Source: Planotetraspora silvatica
GTDB taxonomy: Bacteria; Actinomycetota; Actinomycetes; Streptosporangiales; Streptosporangiaceae
DNA length: 64,000 bases
Reading direction: 5' to 3'
Assembly (NCBI RefSeq): GCF_016863315.1
Contig: NZ_BOOQ01000002.1
Location: 124,001 to 188,000, forward strand
Shown here: positions 18,408 through 28,540 of the stretch, in pieces
Layout of the letters: every line of letters begins with the position of its first letter
Position numbering within the stretch: position 1 is the first letter of the stretch
Notes under the pieces: model-generated
What the model saw: only the letters and a program-made list of their open reading frames with translations
Told to the model about the DNA's origin: nothing
The model's database searches: none
Program-made: the position numbers and the translations under genes

Positions 18408-18437
18408 ACAGTAGGGTTGCCCCTCCCCCAGGGTCAA
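18408..18437 (-). promoter_or_regulatory. Candidate ftsZ promoter
   Basis: Reading the minus strand, TTGACC (18432-18437) and TACTGT (18408-18413) are separated by 18 bp, fitting an HrdB/SigA-type promoter. A second TTGACA lies at 18386-18391, without a good -10 at normal spacing. Streptomyces ftsZ is known to have several promoters, one induced at sporulation. Confidence 0.5.
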
Positions 18438-18518
18438 CTAACCGCGCCGCACGGCCGTCCGGCGTGTCGCGCGCTGTCCTTTTCGGTCGCGGGCCCGCCG
18501 AACCGCAGGTGAGATATC

Positions 18519-19193
18519 TCATCTGACGGTCACCACCTTGGGCGAGCTGATGTCGTAGCTGGTCGCGGGCCTGGTGAGCAGGGACGTCAGCAGGCGTCCC
18601 TTCTCCGCCGCGCGGCCGGCGTCGCCCCAGATGACGGTCCGGCCGTCGGTCAGCTTGAGCGTGACCGACTTGGGCGACGGCGCGCGCACCTGGCTGACCA
18701 GGCGCGACACGTCCTCGGGCAGCACGCTCAGCACGGTGAGGGCGGAACGGGTCGAGGGATCGTCCGCGGCGAGGCGCTGGACACGCAGCAGCGGCAACCG
18801 CGGCGGTGCCACGGCCACTTCCCGCAGGACCACGCCGAAGCGGTCGAGCACCGCCGACCTGCCCGGGCCGAGGAGCGCGACCGCGATCGCCGTTCGCTCG
18901 ACGACGGCCACCCGCAAGGTCCCCGGCCAGGCCCGGTCCACCCGGGCCGACTCGACCTCGCGGACCGCGCGCACCCGCTGCTCGACCAGTCCGAGGTCGA
19001 CGGTGGCGAGCGGCGTGCCGAGCCGAACGCCCGCGGCCTGCCTGAGCTGCTCAGCGGGCACGGTGACGTCCCCGGTGACCTCGATCGACCGCACACCCAG
19101 CACCGGCGAGAAGAACACCACCCAGGTGGCCACACCCACCACCCCGCCGGTGAGCAGGGTGGCCAGGATCGTGCGCCGGGTGGCGAGCCTCAC
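18519..19193 (-). CDS. ftsQ: Cell division protein FtsQ
   Basis: The 224-residue bitopic protein has a short cytoplasmic end (MRLATRRT), one membrane helix (about 8-30), a POTRA domain (VLGVRSIEVTGDVTVPAEQLRQAAGV) and an FtsQ/DivIB beta domain ending in SYDISSPKVVTVR. FtsQ links early and late divisome proteins with FtsL and FtsB-like partners. The start is GTG 19193, whose GTGA overlaps the murC stop by 4 bp, implying coupled translation. murB, often found between murC and ftsQ, is absent here. Confidence 0.94.
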   Translation of the reverse strand: MRLATRRTILATLLTGGVVGVATWVVFFSPVLGVRSIEVTGDVTVPAEQLRQAAGVRLGTPLATVDLGLVEQRVRAVREVESARVDRAWPGTLRVAVVERTAIAVALLGPGRSAVLDRFGVVLREVAVAPPRLPLLRVQRLAADDPSTRSALTVLSVLPEDVSRLVSQVRAPSPKSVTLKLTDGRTVIWGDAGRAAEKGRLLTSLLTRPATSYDISSPKVVTVR

Positions 19194-20587
19194 CGTGCGG
19201 CCAGCTCCGCGACGATGCGGGGGCCGAGTTCCGTCACGTCGCCCGCGCCCATCGTGAGGACGATGTCTCCCTGCCGCGCCCGGGCCGCCACGAGGGCGGG
19301 CACCGCGTCGCGGTCCGGCGCGTAGGCGACATGCTCGGACGGCAGCGGCACCTTGCCGGCGACCAGCGCGCCGGACACGCCCGGCTCCGGATCCTCGCGG
19401 GCGCCGTACACGTCCAGGACGATGGCCTCGTCGGCCAGCCCCAGCGCCTCGCCGAACTCGGTCGCGAAGAACCTGGTGCGCGAGTAGAGATGCGGCTGGA
19501 ACACGGCGATGACCCGGCCCTCGCCCTTCACCACGTCGCGTGCGGCGCGCAGATCGGCGGCCAGCTCCGTCGGGTGATGGGCGTAGCTGTCGAACACCGT
19601 GACGCCGCGGGCCTCGCCCTTGGCCTCGAACCGGCGCTTGGCGCCGGTGAAGGCCGACAGGCCCTCCTTGATCTCGTCGAACGGCAGGCCGAGCTCCAGC
19701 GCCACCGCGATCACCGCGGTCGCGTTCAGCGCGTTGTGCCGCCCGGGGACGGCCAGCCGTACGGCGCCGTGCCCGGCGACGGTGAACTCCAGGCCCAGGC
19801 CGTGCGGCACCACGTCGGCGATCCGGTAGTCCGCGCCGGCGGCCTCGCCGTACGTGACGACCTTGAGGCCGCGCGCCCTCGCGATGGGCGCGAGGTCCGC
19901 CGAGCCCGGGTCGTCCGCGCACAGGACCAGCACCGAGCCGACCCGCTCGACGAAGCGGGCGAAGCTGTCGTAGACCGCCTGCGGATCCCCGTAGTTGTCG
20001 AGGTGGTCGGCCTCCACGTTGGTCACGACCGCGATGCGCGGCGCGAGCATGAGGAACGACCCGTCGCTCTCGTCGGCCTCGGCCACGAAGACCTCGCCGG
20101 CGCCCTCGTCCGCACCGAGACCGGTGGTGACGAGCTGGCCGCCGACGCAGTACGACGGGTCGGCGCCGCACTTCTGCAGTGCGACCGTCAGCATCGAGGT
20201 GGTGGTGGTCTTCCCGTGGGTGCCGGCGATGGCGATGCCGTTGCGGCCGGCCATCACGGCGGCGAGGGCGGCCGCTCGCGGGATGACCCGGAGGTTCTGC
20301 CGCAGCGCCTCCCCCAGCTCGGGGTTGGAGTCGCGGATCGCGGTGGACACCACGACCGTGTTGACGTCCCTGATATGAGAGGCGGCGTGCCCCACGTGGA
20401 CGGTGGCGCCGAGCTCGCGCAGCTCGTTCAGCATCTCGGAGGTGCGGGCGTCGCTGCCCGACACCGCCACTCCGCGCTTCAGCAGGATCCGCGCGATGCC
20501 CGACATGCCGGCGCCGCCGATGCCGATGAAGTGCACGCGGCCGAGGTCGGCCGCGGGAATGGGCTCCACAAGCTTGACGAGGCTCAT
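19190..20587 (-). CDS. murC: UDP-N-acetylmuramate--L-alanine ligase
   Basis: MurC adds L-alanine to UDP-MurNAc in the cytoplasm, using ATP. The 465-residue protein shows the N-terminal Rossmann start HFIGIGGAGMSGIARIL, the ATP-binding GTHGKTTTTSML, EADESDGSFL, and the C-terminal VFQPHLYSRT and FDSYAHHPTE blocks, in the right order and at normal family length. ATG 20587 is preceded by GGAGAGG. It lies between murG and ftsQ and overlaps ftsQ by 4 bp. Confidence 0.97.
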   Translation of the reverse strand: MSLVKLVEPIPAADLGRVHFIGIGGAGMSGIARILLKRGVAVSGSDARTSEMLNELRELGATVHVGHAASHIRDVNTVVVSTAIRDSNPELGEALRQNLRVIPRAAALAAVMAGRNGIAIAGTHGKTTTTSMLTVALQKCGADPSYCVGGQLVTTGLGADEGAGEVFVAEADESDGSFLMLAPRIAVVTNVEADHLDNYGDPQAVYDSFARFVERVGSVLVLCADDPGSADLAPIARARGLKVVTYGEAAGADYRIADVVPHGLGLEFTVAGHGAVRLAVPGRHNALNATAVIAVALELGLPFDEIKEGLSAFTGAKRRFEAKGEARGVTVFDSYAHHPTELAADLRAARDVVKGEGRVIAVFQPHLYSRTRFFATEFGEALGLADEAIVLDVYGAREDPEPGVSGALVAGKVPLPSEHVAYAPDRDAVPALVAARARQGDIVLTMGAGDVTELGPRIVAELAAR

Positions 20588-20636
20588 CGCCCGATCACCT
20601 CTCCCCGTCCCGCCGGGGCCGCGCTCATGTACACGA

Positions 20637-21716
20637 TCATCGGGAAGCGATCTCCAGCACCTTGCGGGCGAGCGTCACGTCGGCGTCCTTGCGGCCCAGT
20701 CGGGACGCGGCCTCGGACATGGTCATGACGCGCTCCGGGTCGTTCAGGATGGGAAGCAGGGTCTCGACGATCCAGCGGGCGGACAGCTGGGCGTCGTCGA
20801 TCATTATGCCGCCGCCGCCCGCGACGATGGGCTCGGCGTTGAGGCGCTGCTCGCCGTTGCCGTGCGGCAGCGGGACATACGCGGCGGGCAGGCCGACGGC
20901 GGTGAGCTCCGCACAGGTCATGGCGCCGCTGCGGCACAGCGCGAGGTCGGCCGCGGCGTAGGCGTAGTCCATCCGGTCGACGTAGGGCAGGATCACGTAC
21001 TGCGGGTCGCCGGGAGGCGGCTCCACCTCGACCGCGTTCTTCGGCCCGATCACGTGCAGCACCTGGATGCCGGCCCTGCGCAGATAGGGCGCGGCCTCCA
21101 GCGCCGCCTGGTTGACCGAACGCGCGCCCTGCGAGCCGCCGAACACCAGCAGGGTCGGCCGGTCGGACTCGAGCCCGAAGTACGACCTCGCCTTGTCCCC
21201 CAGGGACAGGCGGTCCATGGTCGCGACCTCGCGGCGCAGCGGGATGCCGATGTACTCCGCGTTGGGCAGCGAGGCGTCGGGATGACCGGTGAAGACGTGG
21301 TCGGTCATGCGGGCGCCCAGTCTGTTGGCCAGGCCGGGACGCGGGTTGGCCTCGTGCACCACCATCGGGACGCCCCGGCGCCGCGCGGCGAGATAGGCGG
21401 GCGTCGCGACGTATCCGCCGAACCCGACGAGCACGTCGGCCTTGACCCGGTCGAGGATCCCGGCGGCGGTGTTGATCGCACCCGCCAGACGGCCGGGGAC
21501 GGCGAGCAGCTTCGGCGTGATCGATCGGGGCAACGGCACAGCCGGCACCAGCTCGAGCTCATAGCCGCGGGCGGGGACGAGTCTCGTCTCCAGGCCCCTT
21601 TCGGTGCCGAGGCAGGTGATCCCGATCGCCGGGTCCTGCTGGCGAAGCGCGTCGGCCAGAGCGAGTGCCGGCTCGATATGGCCGGCCGTTCCGCCGCCGG
21701 CGAGGACCACCCTCAT
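20637..21716 (-). CDS. murG: UDP-GlcNAc:lipid I N-acetylglucosaminyltransferase MurG
   Basis: MurG converts lipid I to lipid II at the inner face of the membrane. The 359-residue GT28-type protein has the N-terminal GGGTAGHIEPALALADAL loop, VGFGGYVATPAYLAA, HEANPRPGLANRL and, in the C-terminal UDP-GlcNAc domain, VFGGSQGARSVN, SGAMTCAELTAVGLPAAYVPLPHGNGEQRLNA. GAGGAG lies 6 nt before the ATG. It follows ftsW after 18 bp. Confidence 0.97.
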   Translation of the reverse strand: MRVVLAGGGTAGHIEPALALADALRQQDPAIGITCLGTERGLETRLVPARGYELELVPAVPLPRSITPKLLAVPGRLAGAINTAAGILDRVKADVLVGFGGYVATPAYLAARRRGVPMVVHEANPRPGLANRLGARMTDHVFTGHPDASLPNAEYIGIPLRREVATMDRLSLGDKARSYFGLESDRPTLLVFGGSQGARSVNQAALEAAPYLRRAGIQVLHVIGPKNAVEVEPPPGDPQYVILPYVDRMDYAYAAADLALCRSGAMTCAELTAVGLPAAYVPLPHGNGEQRLNAEPIVAGGGGIMIDDAQLSARWIVETLLPILNDPERVMTMSEAASRLGRKDADVTLARKVLEIASR

Positions 21717-21734
21717 GTCACTCCTCGTTCCCTG

Positions 21735-22985
21735 TCAACGCCTCGGGCGGCCACCCAGGCCAAGCCAGCTTAGAGCCCTGGCGAAGGGTCCGGGTCCACG
21801 GACGGCAAGGGCCTCGGCGGCGCCGGGCTCCCGTTTGGCGAACGACAACAACATGCCGAGTGCCGCCAGGGTCGGCAACAGGGCCGATCCTCCGTACGAC
21901 ACCAATGGAAGGGGGATACCCGTGATCGGGAAGACCCCGATGACCGCGCCGATGTTCACGATCGCCTGACCTGCGATCCATGCCACGCAGGCGGCGGCCG
22001 CGAGACGGATGAACGGCTCGGTGGTCCGCGAGGCGATCCGCAGCCCGGCGTATCCGAGCAACCCGAACAGCGCGACGACGACGAGGGTGCCCATGAGGCC
22101 GAGTTCCTCGCCCAGAATCGAGAAGATGAAGTCGCTCTCGGCGTGGGGCACCCAGTCCCACTTCTGCCGGCTGCTGCCGAGGCCGAGCCCGAACCAGCCC
22201 CCCGAGCCCATCGCGATCTGTCCCTGCGCCGCCTGGAACCCGGAGCCCTGCGCGTTCTCCCAGACCTTCAGGAAACCCGTCAGGCGGTCCATCCGGTACG
22301 GCTCGACCATGATCATGATGACCGTGGCGAGCACGAGGAGCCCCAGGATTCCGCCGAACAGCCGCACCGGCGCGCCGACCACCCACAACAGGGCCAGGAA
22401 GATCAGCATGAGCACGATGGTCGTGCCCAGGTCGCGGCCCAGCATGACGAGCACGGCGATGATCGCCGTGCCGGGCATCAGCGGGATCAGCAGGTGCCGC
22501 CACTCGATCCGGCCGGCGCGCGCCTTCCGCGCGAGGAGGTCGGCCCCCCACAACACCAGACCGAGCTTGGCCGGCTCCGAGGGCTGGATCGACAGGGGCC
22601 CGATCGCGATCCACCGCTGGGCGCCGAGCAGCTCCTCACCGATGAAGATGACCATCAGCAGACCGATGATCGAGATGCCCATCAGCGGGTATCCGGCCAG
22701 CCGGAAGAACCGCTGCGGCAACCGGGAGCAGATCCACATCAGCGGGATGCCGATCGCGACCGACATCGACTGCTTGATGAACCAGTAGAAGGGGTTGCCG
22801 GTCTTCTGCAGCGCCTCGATGCTCGACGCGGACAGGACCATCGCGAGACCCAGGGCCAGCAGCAGGGCGCTGCAGCCGAGCACCAGGTAATAGGACGTCA
22901 GCGGGCGGCTCAGCAGTTCCCTGACCCCCGCGAGATGCGCGCGCGACCAGGTGGCGGGAGCCTGCTCCGCCTGCTGCGCCGTCAC
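21735..22985 (-). CDS. ftsW: SEDS peptidoglycan polymerase FtsW
   Basis: The 416-residue polytopic protein has about ten hydrophobic segments and the SEDS signature (GAQRWIAIGPLSIQPSEPAKLGLVLW, GRDLGTTIV, and HAESDFIFSILGEELGLMG near the end). FtsW polymerises septal glycan strands with its partner FtsI. GTG 22985 overlaps the murD stop by 4 bp (GTGA). The C-terminal tail is short, Gly/Arg-rich and cytoplasmic. Confidence 0.97.
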   Translation of the reverse strand: MTAQQAEQAPATWSRAHLAGVRELLSRPLTSYYLVLGCSALLLALGLAMVLSASSIEALQKTGNPFYWFIKQSMSVAIGIPLMWICSRLPQRFFRLAGYPLMGISIIGLLMVIFIGEELLGAQRWIAIGPLSIQPSEPAKLGLVLWGADLLARKARAGRIEWRHLLIPLMPGTAIIAVLVMLGRDLGTTIVLMLIFLALLWVVGAPVRLFGGILGLLVLATVIMIMVEPYRMDRLTGFLKVWENAQGSGFQAAQGQIAMGSGGWFGLGLGSSRQKWDWVPHAESDFIFSILGEELGLMGTLVVVALFGLLGYAGLRIASRTTEPFIRLAAAACVAWIAGQAIVNIGAVIGVFPITGIPLPLVSYGGSALLPTLAALGMLLSFAKREPGAAEALAVRGPGPFARALSWLGLGGRPRR

Positions 22986-24358
22986 CGTTCCGCCAGGCGA
23001 CGCACGGCTCGCGCGAATGCCTCCCCACGCGCTCCGTAGCTAACGAACATGTCCAGCGACGCCCCGGCGGGGGCGAGCAGCACGGTGTCTCCGGGGGAGG
23101 CGAGCCGGGCGGCTTCGGTGACGACACGGTCCATGACCCCAGTGTCTTGCCCTGGCACCTCCACCACAGGGACATCCACGGCGTGTCGCGCCAATGCCTC
23201 GCGGATTCGCTCCATGTCGGCCCCCAGGAGCACCGCCCCCTTCAGGCGCGGGGCGGCCTGCCGTACGAGGTCGTCGACGTCCGCGCCCTTGAGCTGGCCG
23301 CCCGCGATCCAGACGATCGACGGGTAGGACGCCAGGGACGCGGCCGCGGCGTGCGGGTTGGTGGCCTTGGAGTCGTCCACGTAGTCGACGTCGGCGACCC
23401 GTGCCACGTGCGCGATCCGGTGGGGGTCGGGGACGAAGTCGGCGAGGCCTTGCCGTACCGCCTCGGGGGGCACGCCGTAGGCGCGGGCCAGCGCGGCCGC
23501 GGCGAGCGCGTTGGCCACGTTGTGCGGCGCGAAGGGACGGACGTCGGCGAGCGAGGCGAGTTCCTCCCCCTCGTTGACGGGGTCGGGCACGAACGCCCGG
23601 TCGACCAGGAGGTCCTCCACGACGCCGAGCTGTCCCGGCCTCGGCACGCCGAGGGTGAAGCTCACCCGGCGCCGCCCCTGCCCGTACGGCTCGGCCAGCC
23701 GGGCCGACGCGTCATCGTCGGCGTTGTAGATGACGATCCCGGCGTTCTCGAAGATCCGGGCCTTCGCCGCGGCGTACTCCTCCATTGAGCCGTGCCAGTC
23801 GATGTGGTCGGGCGCCACGTTGAGGACGGCGGCGGCCATCGGCTCGAGGCTGGAGGACCAGTGGAGCTGGAAGCTGGACAACTCGACGGCGAGCACGTCG
23901 TACGGCCCGCGGACCGCCTCCACGATCGGAAGGCCGACGTTCCCCGCCGCGAGAGCCCTGTGCCCGGCCGCCGAGAGGATGGAGGTGAGCATCCGGACCG
24001 CGGTGGTCTTGCCGTTGGTGCCGGTGAGCGCGAGCCAGGGGGCGGCGGAGCCGTCCGACGCGCGCAGGTGCCAGGCCAGCTCGACCTCGCCGATCACGGC
24101 GATCCCGGCCTCGGCCGCGGCGACCAGCAGGGGATGGTCGGGACGCCACCCCGGCGAGGTGATGACGAGCGACGTGCCCTCGGGCAGGACCGGCTCGCCG
24201 AAGCGCACCTCGATCCCGGAGGCGGCCAGTTCGGCGGCCGCGGCCCGCTGCCGCTCGCCGTCGATCGCCTCCAGGACGATCACCCGCTCACCGCTCCCGG
24301 CGAGGCCGCGGGCGGCGGCCGTGCCGGACACTCCCAGCCCGGCGACGACGACACTCAC
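22982..24358 (-). CDS. murD: UDP-N-acetylmuramoyl-L-alanine--D-glutamate ligase
   Basis: MurD adds D-glutamate to the nucleotide precursor. The 458-residue protein begins [19 protein letters not shown] (Rossmann), contains [12 protein letters not shown] (ATP loop), [36 protein letters not shown], and [19 protein letters not shown]. The GTG at 24358 is chosen because it overlaps the mraY stop (GTGA), the same arrangement as its neighbours. An in-frame ATG 18 bp upstream (24376) would overlap mraY further. Confidence 0.96.
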   Translation of the reverse strand: MSVVVAGLGVSGTAAARGLAGSGERVIVLEAIDGERQRAAAAELAASGIEVRFGEPVLPEGTSLVITSPGWRPDHPLLVAAAEAGIAVIGEVELAWHLRASDGSAAPWLALTGTNGKTTAVRMLTSILSAAGHRALAAGNVGLPIVEAVRGPYDVLAVELSSFQLHWSSSLEPMAAAVLNVAPDHIDWHGSMEEYAAAKARIFENAGIVIYNADDDASARLAEPYGQGRRRVSFTLGVPRPGQLGVVEDLLVDRAFVPDPVNEGEELASLADVRPFAPHNVANALAAAALARAYGVPPEAVRQGLADFVPDPHRIAHVARVADVDYVDDSKATNPHAAAASLASYPSIVWIAGGQLKGADVDDLVRQAAPRLKGAVLLGADMERIREALARHAVDVPVVEVPGQDTGVMDRVVTEAARLASPGDTVLLAPAGASLDMFVSYGARGEAFARAVRRLAER

Positions 24359-25428
24359 TGTTTGGGCATCCATTCGAGGTAGAACAGGCCGAGCCCGGCG
24401 GCCACGCAGAGCGCGGCGATCAGCCAGAACCGGACCACGATCGTCGTCTCCGCCCAGCCCGACAACTCGAAGTGGTGCTGGAGCGGAGCCATCCGGAAGA
24501 CACGTCTCCTGGTCATCTTGAAGAAGCCCACCTGGATGATCACCGACATGGTGATGATCGCGAACAGGCCGCCCAGGATGACGAGCAGTAACTGCGTGCG
24601 GGTGGTGAAGGCGAGACCCGCGATCACGCCGCCGAGCGCCAGGGAGCCGGTGTCCCCCATGAAGATCTTGGCCGGCGGGGCGTTCCACCACAGGAAGCCG
24701 AAGCAGGCGCCGAGCACCGCCGCGGCGACCACGGCCAGGTCGAGCGGATCGCGCACCCAGTAGCAGTTGGGGCCGAAGAACACCGTGCAGCTGTTGCGCA
24801 GCTGCCAGTTGCCGATCAGCACGTACGCCGCGAGGACCAGACAGGTCGCGCCCGAGGCCAGGCCGTCGAGGCCGTCGGTGAGGTTCACCGCGTTGGAGAA
24901 GCCCACGATGAAGAACAGCACCCAGATCGTGAAGCCAAGCAGGCCGATGGACGGGCCGAAGTCACGCAGGAACGACAGCCGCGTCTCGGCCGGGGTGATG
25001 TCGTACCCGTTGGGGAACCGGACGACGAGCACCGCGAAGATCGCGCCGACGATGAGCTGGCCGGCCGCCTTCGCGCCGCTGCGCAGACCGAGGCTGCGCT
25101 GCTTGTAGATCTTGATGAAGTCGTCGAGGAAGCCGACCAGTCCGAGCCCCGTCATGAGGAACAGCACGAGCAGGGCCGAGGCGGTGGGCGGCTCGACCCG
25201 GCCGCCCAGGGCCGTCGAGAGATGGGCCGTGAAGTAGCCGATCAGCGACGCGATCACGATGACGGTGCCGCCCATGGTGGGCGTGCCCCGCTTGTCGTAG
25301 TGCCCGGAGGGACCCTCCTCGCGGATGTTCTGGCCATACCCCCGTCTGGCGAACAGCCGGATGGCCAGGGGGGTGCCGGCCATCGAGAGCAGCAGCGAAA
25401 TCGCAGCCGCGATGAGGATGTTCCTCAT
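24355..25428 (-). CDS. mraY: Phospho-MurNAc-pentapeptide translocase
   Basis: MraY transfers phospho-MurNAc-pentapeptide to undecaprenyl phosphate, making lipid I. The 357-residue protein has ten hydrophobic segments with the conserved cytoplasmic loops: [40 protein letters not shown] and [12 protein letters not shown] (catalytic Asp residues). ATG 25428 overlaps the murF stop by 4 bp. Confidence 0.97.
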   Translation of the reverse strand: MRNILIAAAISLLLSMAGTPLAIRLFARRGYGQNIREEGPSGHYDKRGTPTMGGTVIVIASLIGYFTAHLSTALGGRVEPPTASALLVLFLMTGLGLVGFLDDFIKIYKQRSLGLRSGAKAAGQLIVGAIFAVLVVRFPNGYDITPAETRLSFLRDFGPSIGLLGFTIWVLFFIVGFSNAVNLTDGLDGLASGATCLVLAAYVLIGNWQLRNSCTVFFGPNCYWVRDPLDLAVVAAAVLGACFGFLWWNAPPAKIFMGDTGSLALGGVIAGLAFTTRTQLLLVILGGLFAIITMSVIIQVGFFKMTRRRVFRMAPLQHHFELSGWAETTIVVRFWLIAALCVAAGLGLFYLEWMPKQ

Positions 25429-26792
25429 CGGGCGTCACCTCCGAGGATCGCCTCGGCGACCCGTTCGAGCCCGGCCGCGCGCGGCCCTTTCACCAGCACC
25501 ACGTCGCCGGGCGCCAGCCGTGCGGACAGTTCCGCCGTCGCGGCGTGCGCGTCGGGGACGTGCAACGCGCCCGGGGCGCCGGCGAGGACCGGCCCGGCGT
25601 CCTCGCCCACGACGATCAGAGCCTCGAGCCCGGAGCCCGCGGCGAGCCGCCCGAGATCCTCGTTCAGGGCGGCGCTGTCCTCGCCGAGTTCGCGCAGGGA
25701 CGCGATCACGGCGAAGCGCCGCCGTGCCCCGCCGATCGTCGCGAGGCTCTCGAAGGCCGCCCGCATCGAGTCCGGATTGGCGTTGTACGCGTCGTTGATC
25801 ACAGTGACGCCGTCCTGCCGGTCGGTGACCTCCATGCGCCACCGGCTTCGCGGCTCGGCCGCCGAGAGCTCCTCGGCGATCGTGGCCACCGGCAGGCCGA
25901 GTTCGTAGGCCGCGGCCGCGGCGGCCAGCGCGTTCTCCACCGCGTGCGCGCCGTACAGGCGCAGGCGCACCGGCGCGGCGCCGGTCGGCGCGCGCAACGT
26001 GAAGGACGCGCGGCCGCGCTCGTCGATCACCTCGTCCTCCGCGCGGACGTGCGCGTCCGGCGACCGCCCGAAGTAGGTGACCCTGGCCTCCGTACGGCCG
26101 GCCATCGCGCGGACCAGGGGGTCGTCGGCGTTGAGCACGGCGACGCCGTCCGCGGGCAGCGCCTCGACGAGTTCGCCCTTCGCCTGGGCGATCGCCTCCT
26201 TGCCGCCGAACACGCCGAGGTGGGCGGTGCCGACGTTGAGCACCACCCCGATGCGGGGCGGCGCGACGCTCGCCAGGTGGGCGATGTGGCCGATGTTCCT
26301 CGCGCTGAGCTCGAGGACCAGGAAACGCGTGGTCCGGTCCACCTTCAGCACGGTCAGCGGGTGGCCGATCTCGTTGTTGTACGAGCCGACGGGGGCGACG
26401 GTGACGCCGATGCGCGCGGCGAGCCGGGCCATCAGGTCCTTCGTCGTCGTCTTTCCCGCCGACCCGGTCACACCGACCACAGTCACCGCGGGCATATCGG
26501 ATATCACGGCCCTGGCCAGATCGGCCAGTGCCGTCAGCACGTCGCCCACGATCACGGCGGGCGCCTCGACGGGCCTGGCGGCCAGGACGGCCGCCGCCCC
26601 CGCCTCATGGGCCCGCTGGGCGAAGTCGTGCCCGTCCACACGCTCACCCTTGATCGCCACGAACAGCGACCCCGGTTCGGCGGCGCGAGAGTCGATCACG
26701 ACGGGACCGTGCACCACGGCCCGGGGGTCGGCCATGCCGGTCAGGGCGCCCGAGGTGATCTCGGCGATCCTGGCCAGCGGCAACGGGATCAT
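25425..26792 (-). CDS. murF: UDP-MurNAc-tripeptide--D-Ala-D-Ala ligase
   Basis: MurF adds D-alanyl-D-alanine to complete the pentapeptide precursor. The 455-residue protein has the Mur-ligase domains: [29 protein letters not shown] loop [24 protein letters not shown] (a MurF hallmark), [24 protein letters not shown], and [17 protein letters not shown] precedes ATG 26792. A 125-bp gap separates it from murE. Confidence 0.97.
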   Translation of the reverse strand: MIPLPLARIAEITSGALTGMADPRAVVHGPVVIDSRAAEPGSLFVAIKGERVDGHDFAQRAHEAGAAAVLAARPVEAPAVIVGDVLTALADLARAVISDMPAVTVVGVTGSAGKTTTKDLMARLAARIGVTVAPVGSYNNEIGHPLTVLKVDRTTRFLVLELSARNIGHIAHLASVAPPRIGVVLNVGTAHLGVFGGKEAIAQAKGELVEALPADGVAVLNADDPLVRAMAGRTEARVTYFGRSPDAHVRAEDEVIDERGRASFTLRAPTGAAPVRLRLYGAHAVENALAAAAAAYELGLPVATIAEELSAAEPRSRWRMEVTDRQDGVTVINDAYNANPDSMRAAFESLATIGGARRRFAVIASLRELGEDSAALNEDLGRLAAGSGLEALIVVGEDAGPVLAGAPGALHVPDAHAATAELSARLAPGDVVLVKGPRAAGLERVAEAILGGDAR

Positions 26793-26917
26793 GCGTCTTT
26801 CCTGCTCTCTTTCGCGTGATCAGTCGAGTTCAGCAATCTTAGAAGTCGGCCCGAGATCGTGAGACCAGGTACCGGAAGGCCGCCTGGGGACGACCGGGGC
26901 TCCCGCCGAGTCCGCGC

Positions 26918-28540
26918 TCACCCACCGACGGCTCCTCCACCCGGCGGCCCGCCCTGTTTCCGGCGGACGGCCTCCGCCGCCACGTCGCGGTCGTCGAACG
27001 GGATGACCTGGTCTCCGATGTACTGACCCTGCTCATGCCCCTTGCCGGCGACCACGACCACGTCTCCGGGCTCCGCACGGGAGATCGCGAGATCGATGGC
27101 GGCCGCACGGTCGGGCTCCATGATCACATGGCCGCGCTCGGCCTGCGGGACTTCCCGCACGCCGTCGAACATGGCCGCGAGGATCCCGAGCGGGTCCTCG
27201 GTCCTGGGGTTGTCGCTCGTGAGGATCACGACGTCGGCCAGCCTGGCCGCCAGTTCACCCATCATGGGCCGTTTGCCCTTGTCACGGTCGCCCCCGCAGC
27301 CGAGGACGATGGTGAGGCGGCCGCCGGGACCCTCGTCCAGGACCGAACGCAGCGAGGTCAGCACCGACCCGACCGCGCCCGGCTTGTGGGCGTAGTCCAC
27401 GATCACCTGGTAGCCGTCGGTTCCCCGCACCCGCTCCATGCGGCCCGGCACACCGGCGAACGCGGCGACTCCGGCCACCGCGGTCTGCAGGGAGATCCCC
27501 GCCTCCACGAGCGCCACGAGCACGCCGAGGGTGTTGGCCACGTTGAACGGCCCGGGCAGCGCCACCGACGCGTCGGCCTCGATCCCGCCGGGCCCGACGA
27601 CGCGGAAGGCGCTCCCGTCGGAGCCCAGGCGCACGTTCTCCGCCCGCCACTCCGCCTCCGGCGCGCCCGAGGCGGAGAAGGTGATCATCGGGATGCCGGC
27701 CAGGCCGACCAGTTCGCGGCCGTGGGCGTCGTCGATGTTGACGACGCCGATTCGGGCGAACTCGGGGGTGAACAGCCGGGCCTTGGTCGCGAAGTAGTCG
27801 TCGAGGTCGCGGTGGAAGTCGAGATGGTCCTGCGACAGGTTGGTGAATATCGCGACATCGTAGAAGACGCCGTCGACCCGGCCGAGCGCGAGGGCGTGGC
27901 TGGAGACCTCCATCGCCGCGGCGGTCACGTCCTGCTCCCGCATCAGCGCGAACAGGCCCTGCAGATCGCTCGCCTCCGGAGTGGTCAGTTCGGGGACGAA
28001 CCGCACGTCTCCCGCCCGAATCTCGACCCCGCCGACGAGCCCGGTGCGGTGGCCCGCGGCCCGCAGACCCGCTTCGAGCAGGAACGTCGAGGTCGACTTA
28101 CCGCTCGTCCCGGTGACTCCGATGATCGTGATGCCGGACGCCGGCCTGCCGTACACCCAGGCGGCGACCTGTCCGAGCAGTGCCCGGGGGTCGGGCACGA
28201 CCAGCACGGGCAGGCCCGTGGCCGCGGCGCTCTCGCGCCCGGCCTCGTCGGTGAGGACCGCCACCGCTCCCGCCGCGAGGGCGTCGGCGGCGAAGGCGGC
28301 GCCGTGGGCGGTCTTGCCGGGAAGCGCCACGTACAGGTCACCGCGCTGGACGCGGCGCGAGTCGATGGTCAGGCCGGTGACGGCTCCACGAGCCGGCCTT
28401 GTTCCAGGAGAGGAGGCGCCGAGCAGGGTGGCCAGCCCGGACAGCGGGCGGGCAGGAGCAGCCACAGGACGCATAGAGGACGGGGGACGCACGGCGAGAG
28501 CGTACCTTTCCTCGTCACCCACCGGCGCGAAGGACGACAT
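26918..28540 (-). CDS. murE: UDP-MurNAc-tripeptide synthetase, meso-DAP type
   Basis: MurE adds the third stem-peptide residue. The 540-residue protein has ATP loop GTSGKSTSTFLLEAG, LTTPEASDLQ, FTNLSQDHLDFHRDLDDYFATKARLF, YAHKPGAV and TSDNPRTEDPLGI. The DNPR motif marks enzymes that use meso-diaminopimelate, so the wall is of the DAP type. The start is uncertain: ATG 28540 overlaps ftsI by 26 bp and has AGG 6 nt upstream; GTG 28492 lies after the ftsI stop with GGAAAGG at a longer distance. The first 40 residues are Pro/Ala-rich and not conserved. Confidence 0.96.
   Translation of the reverse strand: MSSFAPVGDEERYALAVRPPSSMRPVAAPARPLSGLATLLGASSPGTRPARGAVTGLTIDSRRVQRGDLYVALPGKTAHGAAFAADALAAGAVAVLTDEAGRESAAATGLPVLVVPDPRALLGQVAAWVYGRPASGITIIGVTGTSGKSTSTFLLEAGLRAAGHRTGLVGGVEIRAGDVRFVPELTTPEASDLQGLFALMREQDVTAAAMEVSSHALALGRVDGVFYDVAIFTNLSQDHLDFHRDLDDYFATKARLFTPEFARIGVVNIDDAHGRELVGLAGIPMITFSASGAPEAEWRAENVRLGSDGSAFRVVGPGGIEADASVALPGPFNVANTLGVLVALVEAGISLQTAVAGVAAFAGVPGRMERVRGTDGYQVIVDYAHKPGAVGSVLTSLRSVLDEGPGGRLTIVLGCGGDRDKGKRPMMGELAARLADVVILTSDNPRTEDPLGILAAMFDGVREVPQAERGHVIMEPDRAAAIDLAISRAEPGDVVVVAGKGHEQGQYIGDQVIPFDDRDVAAEAVRRKQGGPPGGGAVGG

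Noticed and set aside
22982-24691. MurD extended upstream into mraY
   Set aside because: The upstream part is a shifted-frame reading of mraY; the GTGA overlap at 24358 is the sensible start.
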